A stretch of 64,000 nt of DNA from Candidatus Babelota bacterium (GTDB taxonomy: Bacteria; Babelota; Babeliae; Babelales; Vermiphilaceae): assembly GCA_013286935.1 (NCBI GenBank), contig JABDES010000004.1, positions 1-64,000 of the forward strand, read 5' to 3'. The notes under the pieces were generated by a model. It was not told the DNA's origin. It saw only the letters and a list, made by a program, of their open reading frames with translations, and searched no databases. A program made the position numbers and the translations under genes. Below, piece after piece: positions 59,155-64,000 of the stretch. How positions within the stretch are numbered: position 1 is the first letter of the stretch; the number at the start of each line of letters is the position of its first letter.

Positions 59155-59720
59155 TGAAAAATAATGTAACACCTTCTGAAAAATCTCGCTTTGAGCATGA
59201 ATATATTTCGATCATTAAGGACAAATTACGCGCGGAGCTGGGCTTAAAAAATATAATGCAGGTTCCTAAGCTCGTTAAGATTGTGCTAAATGTTGGCGTG
59301 AAAGAAGCGGTTGGTGATTCCAAAATGCTTTCTGGAGTGGTCAATGTTTTGACAAAAATAGCTGCTCAAGCTGCGATTAAAACTTTTGCACGCAAATCAA
59401 TTGCTAGTTTTAAGTTGCGCGAGGGAATGGCGATAGGCGCAAAGGTAACGCTCAGAGGGCATCGCATGTATGAGTTTTTTGATCGTTTCATCAACTTAGC
59501 GCTTCCTAAAGTGCGAGATTTTCAAGGGTTGCCCACGACTCTTGATGGTAGGGGTGGTTATAATATAGGGATTAAGGATTGGTCTATCTTTCCAGAGGTA
59601 GCATTTGGAGTTGATGAAAAGTTGCACGGTCTTAACGTTTCAGTGCATATGTCAACCAAAAAAGATTCTGAAGGTATAGCGTTGCTTAAGGCCTTTGGCC
59701 TTCCGTTTCGCAAAGTATAA
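59154..59720 (+). CDS. rplE: 50S ribosomal protein L5
   Basis: MQVPKLVKIVLNVGVKEA...RDFQGLPTTLDGRGGYNIGIKDWSIFPE. Confidence 0.96.
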   Translation: MKNNVTPSEKSRFEHEYISIIKDKLRAELGLKNIMQVPKLVKIVLNVGVKEAVGDSKMLSGVVNVLTKIAAQAAIKTFARKSIASFKLREGMAIGAKVTLRGHRMYEFFDRFINLALPKVRDFQGLPTTLDGRGGYNIGIKDWSIFPEVAFGVDEKLHGLNVSVHMSTKKDSEGIALLKAFGLPFRKV

Positions 59721-59738
59721 ATTTTAATTAAGGTATAA

Positions 59739-59927
59739 TTGATGGCAAGAAAATCTCTTATAGAAAAAGCAAATAAGACGCCAAAGTTTGGAGTGCGAGC
59801 TTATAATAGATGCAATGTATGTGGTAGGGCCAGAGCTTTTATGAGTTATTTTGGGCTCTGTCGCATTTGTTTTCGTAAATTTGCGCTCCAAGGATTTCTT
59901 CCCGGTGTCAAAAAAACAAGTTGGTAA
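59739..59927 (+). CDS. rpsN: 30S ribosomal protein S14 type Z (zinc-binding)
   Basis: [25 protein letters not shown] (CxxC..CxxC). Confidence 0.95.
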   Translation: MMARKSLIEKANKTPKFGVRAYNRCNVCGRARAFMSYFGLCRICFRKFALQGFLPGVKKTSW

Positions 59928-59959
59928 TCTTTGTACATTTTCCACAACGAGGCTAAAAG

Positions 59960-60364
59960 ATGTCAGTAGACACTATAGGTGATTTTTTAACAATTATAAG
60001 AAATGCAGTTATGGTTAGTAAGTTTGATCTTATTACCCCTTTTTCAAAAATGCGATTGGCGCTTTCTGAAATATTAAAGAGCGAAGGATTTATTCGCGAC
60101 TTTGAAGTGGTTTCTGCAAATGGGTCTGACGTTAGGCATGATTGTTTAAAGTTGTATTTTAAATATGTAGATGGGGAATCTCCGATACACAAAATTCAAC
60201 GTGTGAGCAAGCTTGGAAGGCGTGAATATGCGCGCAAGGGGACTATTAAACCAGTTAGTGGTGGCCTTGGAATTTCTATCCTTACTACCAATCGTGGTGT
60301 TATGACCAATAAGCAAGCGAAACGTCTTGGTGTTGGCGGTGAAGTTATTTGTACGGTTTGGTAG
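59960..60364 (+). CDS. rpsH: 30S ribosomal protein S8
   Basis: DTIGDFLTIIRNA...GLGISILTTNRGVMTNKQAKRLGVGGEVICTVW. Confidence 0.95.
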   Translation: MSVDTIGDFLTIIRNAVMVSKFDLITPFSKMRLALSEILKSEGFIRDFEVVSANGSDVRHDCLKLYFKYVDGESPIHKIQRVSKLGRREYARKGTIKPVSGGLGISILTTNRGVMTNKQAKRLGVGGEVICTVW

Positions 60365-60382
60365 CAACAAAAAGGTTTTAAC

Positions 60383-60946
60383 ATGTCAAAAATTGGCAGA
60401 AGGCCTATAGATTTTCAAGGCGTTCAGGTTGATATTAAAAATAACGAAATATCTTACAAAGGCAAGAAAGATGCCGGTGTTTATATTTTGCCAGATATTC
60501 TTGAGGTAGAAGTAGAAGGTAACATGTTGCGTTTAGCTCCTTCTCGATCAGTAGTGCTTTCTGTAAGAGAGCGAAGAGATATGAATCGAGTTTGGGGACT
60601 GAGTCATGCATTATTAAAAAATAAGATTTTTGGTGCCAAGCAGGGTTTTGAAATAGTTTTGCAAATCAATGGGCTTGGGTATAAGGCTGTTGTGACCTCT
60701 CCTCAAAAGCTTATTTTTTCACTTGGGAAAAGTCATAAAATAGATTTTGAATTGCCTGCGGGCATTGCCGCTGAGGTTGACGGAAAGACTGGGCAGCGAT
60801 TAGTTTTAAAATCATCTGATAATGTTATCCTAGGACAAGCAGCAGGTAAGATACGGGCGCTGCGACCACCAGAGCCATACAAAGGAACTGGAATAAAATT
60901 GGCTTCTGAGACTTTGTTTCGCAAGCCCGGCAAAACAAAATCTTAA
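60383..60946 (+). CDS. rplF: 50S ribosomal protein L6
   Basis: MSKIGRRPID...GLGYKAVV...GKIRALRPPEPYKGTGIKLASE. Confidence 0.95.
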   Translation: MSKIGRRPIDFQGVQVDIKNNEISYKGKKDAGVYILPDILEVEVEGNMLRLAPSRSVVLSVRERRDMNRVWGLSHALLKNKIFGAKQGFEIVLQINGLGYKAVVTSPQKLIFSLGKSHKIDFELPAGIAAEVDGKTGQRLVLKSSDNVILGQAAGKIRALRPPEPYKGTGIKLASETLFRKPGKTKS

Positions 60947-60992
60947 TAATATTTAGCGATAATATAGTACAACTTTAGCGCAGAGATGGCTT

Positions 60993-61349
60993 ATGAGTGA
61001 ATCAAAAAAGAAAACAATTAAAGCGACACGTAGAGCAAAAAGAACACGGTTTGGACTTGCTTCTACCGTTATCAGGGCGCGCGTATCTGTCTTTAGAAGC
61101 TTGCGTCATATATATGCACAAGTTATAGACGATGTAGAACATAAAACAGTTGCGAGTAGCTCATCTGTTTCAATGCCTTCAGTGTCTGGGGATAAAAAGG
61201 CGGTAGCTAAAGCAGTTGGAGCAGAGCTTGCAAATAGAATCAAAAAGCTAGGGATACAGAATCTTGTTTTTGATAGAGGTTCTTTTTTGTACCATGGTCG
61301 TGTGAGGGAGCTTGTTGAGGGGTTGCGTGAAAATGGAATTATAATTTAA
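60993..61349 (+). CDS. rplR: 50S ribosomal protein L18
   Basis: RVSVFRSLRHIYAQVIDD...FDRGSFLYHGRVRELVEGLRENG. Confidence 0.94.
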   Translation: MSESKKKTIKATRRAKRTRFGLASTVIRARVSVFRSLRHIYAQVIDDVEHKTVASSSSVSMPSVSGDKKAVAKAVGAELANRIKKLGIQNLVFDRGSFLYHGRVRELVEGLRENGIII

Positions 61350-61393
61350 ATATGCTGAAAATATAACATGTTTGATTGCTGTGTGAGGATATA

Positions 61394-61903
61394 GTGGAAA
61401 ATAAAGAAAATTCATTTATTGATTGCGTAATAAGTGTTCGGCGAGTTACTAAGGTAACTAAGGGTGGAAAACGATTTTCCTTCTCCGCGCAAGTTGTTTC
61501 TGGTGATCAACAAGGTAGGGTTGGTATTGCCCGTGGAAGCAGTCATGAGGCATCATTGGCGGTAACAAAAGCAACCAAAAGTGCTCGTAGGAATCTTGCA
61601 ACCATAGCATTACGTGGCACAACAGTTCCTTATGAAGTGAAGGGTAGTCACGGAGCAAGTCAGGTTACTGTGCGTCCTGCTTCTAAAGGTACAGGGCGTA
61701 TAGCCGGTGGAGCTGTTCGTGCAGTGCTTAAGGCAGCTGGCGTAGTCGATGTTTTGACTAAAGCGCATGGATCTTCTAACGGTATTAATGTGGCCAAGGC
61801 TACGCTGAATGCGTTAGCTCAAATGCGAACCGTTGTTGATATCGCAAGGCTTCGCGGCAAAACAGTTCAAGAAATCATTAGGGGGTCCGATGTTACAACT
61901 TAA
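61394..61903 (+). CDS. rpsE: 30S ribosomal protein S5
   Basis: VRRVTKVTKGGKRFSFSAQVVSGD...PASKGTGRIAGGAVRAVLKAAGVVDVLTK; GTG 61394 with SD GAGGAT. Confidence 0.95.
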   Translation: MENKENSFIDCVISVRRVTKVTKGGKRFSFSAQVVSGDQQGRVGIARGSSHEASLAVTKATKSARRNLATIALRGTTVPYEVKGSHGASQVTVRPASKGTGRIAGGAVRAVLKAAGVVDVLTKAHGSSNGINVAKATLNALAQMRTVVDIARLRGKTVQEIIRGSDVTT

Positions 61904-62348
61904 TACGCTGGTTTCTTTGGTTAAAAAACGCAAGCGTGTTGGTAGAGGTGGCGCGCGAGGTGGCACTTCGGGTAAGGGGCATAAGGGTCAAAGAGCTCGT
62001 TCTGGCCCAAAGATAGATCCTGGATTTGAGGGTGGACAAATGCCTTTGTATCGACGTTTGCCTAAGCGTGGATTTAACAATACGCAATTTCAGATTCCCA
62101 CAGAAATTATTAATATTGATAAGCTTCATGAGTTGTTTTCAGACAATGAGCTTATCACAAAGGAGCTTCTCATGAGCAGGCGATTAATAAAGCCTGCCAA
62201 AGGGACGCATTTCTTTTTATTGAAGATACTTGGTCGTGGCGATCTTTCAAAAAAGATTATTGTTGAAGCAGACTTGTTCAGCAAGTCTGCGCGTCATGCG
62301 ATAGAGACGGCTGGTGGTGAAGTTAGATTACTTGGAGAGACAAAGTAG
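61890..62348 (+). CDS. rplO: 50S ribosomal protein L15
   Basis: RKRVGRGGARGGTSGKGHKGQRARSG...FEGGQMPLYRRLPKRGF; start overlaps rpsE end by 14 nt. Confidence 0.94.
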   Translation: MLQLNTLVSLVKKRKRVGRGGARGGTSGKGHKGQRARSGPKIDPGFEGGQMPLYRRLPKRGFNNTQFQIPTEIINIDKLHELFSDNELITKELLMSRRLIKPAKGTHFFLLKILGRGDLSKKIIVEADLFSKSARHAIETAGGEVRLLGETK

Positions 62349-63670
62349 TGATTGCGTTTCGAAATTTTCTTAATATTTTTTCGATTGTAGAATTGCGACG
62401 TAAACTGTTTTTTACGCTTGGCGTTTTAGTGGTTTATCGCATTGGTAATATTATTCCAATTGTGGGTGTTGATGTCGAAGGCTTTGTTAAATTCATGGCT
62501 AATAAGGCAAGCATCGCTTCCGGTATATTTTCATATATAGATATGTTTTCTGGAGGTAGCCTTGCTAAGTGTACTCTGTTTGCTTTAGGTATTCAGCCGT
62601 ATATAATGGCCTCTATTGCCATGCAAATGCTTACGCTTTCGTTGCCTATGCTTGAGGAATTGGCAAAGGAGGGCGAGTATGGCCGTAAAATTATCAATCA
62701 ATATACTCGGTATTTGGCTTTGGGCATTGCCTTTATGCACAGCATAGGCTATTCGATCTTTGTGGAACGGTATGAATTAGCCCTATTTCCAGGGTGGACA
62801 TTTAGGCTTACATTTATTTTCCTTGTTACAGTAGGAGCTATGTTTACCATGTGGCTTGGAGAGCAGATATCGCTTCACGGGCTTGGTAATGGAAGCTCAA
62901 TGTTGATTTTTGCGGGTATTGTTTCACGCTTTCCAAATGACATTTTTACTACGGTAGTGTCTATAAAGGCTGGTTATTTTGGTCTAGCGACAGTCCTTAT
63001 TTTGGTTGCTATTGTGCTTTTAATAACCTCTAGCATTGTTTTTATGGAAAAGGGTGAGCGTAGGATTCCGGTACAATATACGAGACGGGTGGTTGGAAAC
63101 CGAGTATTTGGTGGACAAGGAGCATTTATTCCGTTTCGAATTAACAATGCTGGCATTATGCCGGTTATATATTCTAATGCGGTAATTAACATTCCAATGT
63201 TTATTTCTTCTTTTTTCGCGACGCGTTGGATTTTGTTTAAATATATTTCAGAGGCTTTGCAACCTCCTGCTGCGCTGTATAATGTTTTAGATTTTGTTCT
63301 GATCATAGGTTTTTCTTTTCTATATCTTACGTTTCAGTTTAAGCCCGAAGAGTTGGCAGAAAATATGCGTAAGAGTGGTGGATTTATTCCAGGCATTCGT
63401 CCAGGAAAAAAAACAGCAGAGTTTTTTAATTACCTTCTTACACGAATTGGACTTGTAGGAGCGATATATTTGGGAATCCTAGTTTTGTTACCCAATTTTT
63501 TTACTAGTATTTTATTGTTGCCTAGATTAAGCATTTTGAGTGGAACGGGCATCCTTATCATAGTCGGTGTATCCTTAGAACTGGCTGCTCAGATGGAGGC
63601 ATATCTTTTGGAAAATAGATATAAAGGATTTTTATCTGTTGGACGATTCAAGGCAAGAGGGGCAAGCTAG
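62348..63670 (+). CDS. secY: Preprotein translocase subunit SecY
   Basis: IPIVGVDVEGF...LGIQPYIMASI...GNGSSMLIFAGI...GGFIPGIRPGKKTAEF. Confidence 0.96.
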   Translation: MIAFRNFLNIFSIVELRRKLFFTLGVLVVYRIGNIIPIVGVDVEGFVKFMANKASIASGIFSYIDMFSGGSLAKCTLFALGIQPYIMASIAMQMLTLSLPMLEELAKEGEYGRKIINQYTRYLALGIAFMHSIGYSIFVERYELALFPGWTFRLTFIFLVTVGAMFTMWLGEQISLHGLGNGSSMLIFAGIVSRFPNDIFTTVVSIKAGYFGLATVLILVAIVLLITSSIVFMEKGERRIPVQYTRRVVGNRVFGGQGAFIPFRINNAGIMPVIYSNAVINIPMFISSFFATRWILFKYISEALQPPAALYNVLDFVLIIGFSFLYLTFQFKPEELAENMRKSGGFIPGIRPGKKTAEFFNYLLTRIGLVGAIYLGILVLLPNFFTSILLLPRLSILSGTGILIIVGVSLELAAQMEAYLLENRYKGFLSVGRFKARGAS

Positions 63671-63672
63671 AG

Positions 63673-64000
63673 ATGTTTGCTGCGATAGATATTTTTGTTC
63701 TCTTAGGGCCTCCTGGCGCAGGCAAAGGGACCTTGTCTCAGTTTTGTGTTTCAAATTTTGGATGGCAACAGGTTGCAGCCGGTAATTTGTGTAGAAAGCA
63801 TATTGCCGAAGGCACGAAAATAGGATTACAGATAGCGCATGCAATTGCGTCAGGTAATTTGGCTGCTGAGGGGTTGGTCTCAGATATGGTGTTTGATTGG
63901 CTTAATCTTAATCAGTTGGTCAAGCCGATCATTCTGGATGGCTTTCCTCGCACAATCACTCAGGCAGAGATGCTGAATCAGTTTTTTCAGATGAACCAAG
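63673..64000 (+). CDS. adk: Adenylate kinase, truncated by window edge
   Basis: MFAAIDIFVLLGPPGAGKGTLSQFC...GNLAAEGLVSDMVFDWL...IILDGFPRTITQAEML; absent from the ORF track because there is no stop in the window. Confidence 0.93.
   Translation, partial: MFAAIDIFVLLGPPGAGKGTLSQFCVSNFGWQQVAAGNLCRKHIAEGTKIGLQIAHAIASGNLAAEGLVSDMVFDWLNLNQLVKPIILDGFPRTITQAEMLNQFFQMNQ

Noticed and set aside
1-64000. CRISPR arrays, tRNA/rRNA genes, prophage or restriction/toxin-antitoxin modules
   Set aside because: No regularly spaced direct repeats, no recognisable tRNA/rRNA sequence, and no integrase, phage structural or RM genes noticed by eye; a tRNAscan/Infernal run would be needed to exclude small RNAs fully.

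Overview
64-kb AT-rich bacterial window. It has two parts. (i) About 1-48.6 kb is an accessory-rich region that mixes housekeeping genes (galE, comM/yifB, acpS, nrdA/nrdB, HIT protein, polA, M16 protease, AgcS symporter, argS, RseP-like S2P) with many signal-peptide-bearing proteins of unknown function. (ii) About 48.7-64 kb is a classical str-S10-spc ribosomal operon (rpsL-rpsG-fusA-tuf-rpsJ-...-rplO-secY-adk, with adk running off the right edge). The gene content and the number of exported or repeat-like proteins look like a host-associated bacterium, possibly Candidatus Dependentiae/TM6; that assignment is inference only. The most interesting structure is a 98-bp MITE-like element present in two identical copies (28362-28459 and 41894-41991). 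Both copies are flanked by TTAG, have 12-bp perfect subterminal inverted repeats, and interrupt genes for secreted proteins in the same orientation and codon phase (net +102 nt, in frame). The 25366 gene is an intact paralogous empty site. Other highlights: a secreted protein family with a shared N-terminal domain and mosaic linkers, the same domain apparently fused to a sphingomyelinase-like EEP enzyme; a tandem array of small secreted proteins; a recurrent TM + 'YxxYxxxK' C-terminal tail; a chlamydial-type (class Ic, Tyr to Phe) NrdB; a uL14 with a ~37-aa insertion; a decayed MutS-like ATPase remnant; a likely frameshifted family member; and several perfect palindromes and dispersed repeats. 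All homology calls come from reading the sequence; no searches were run.
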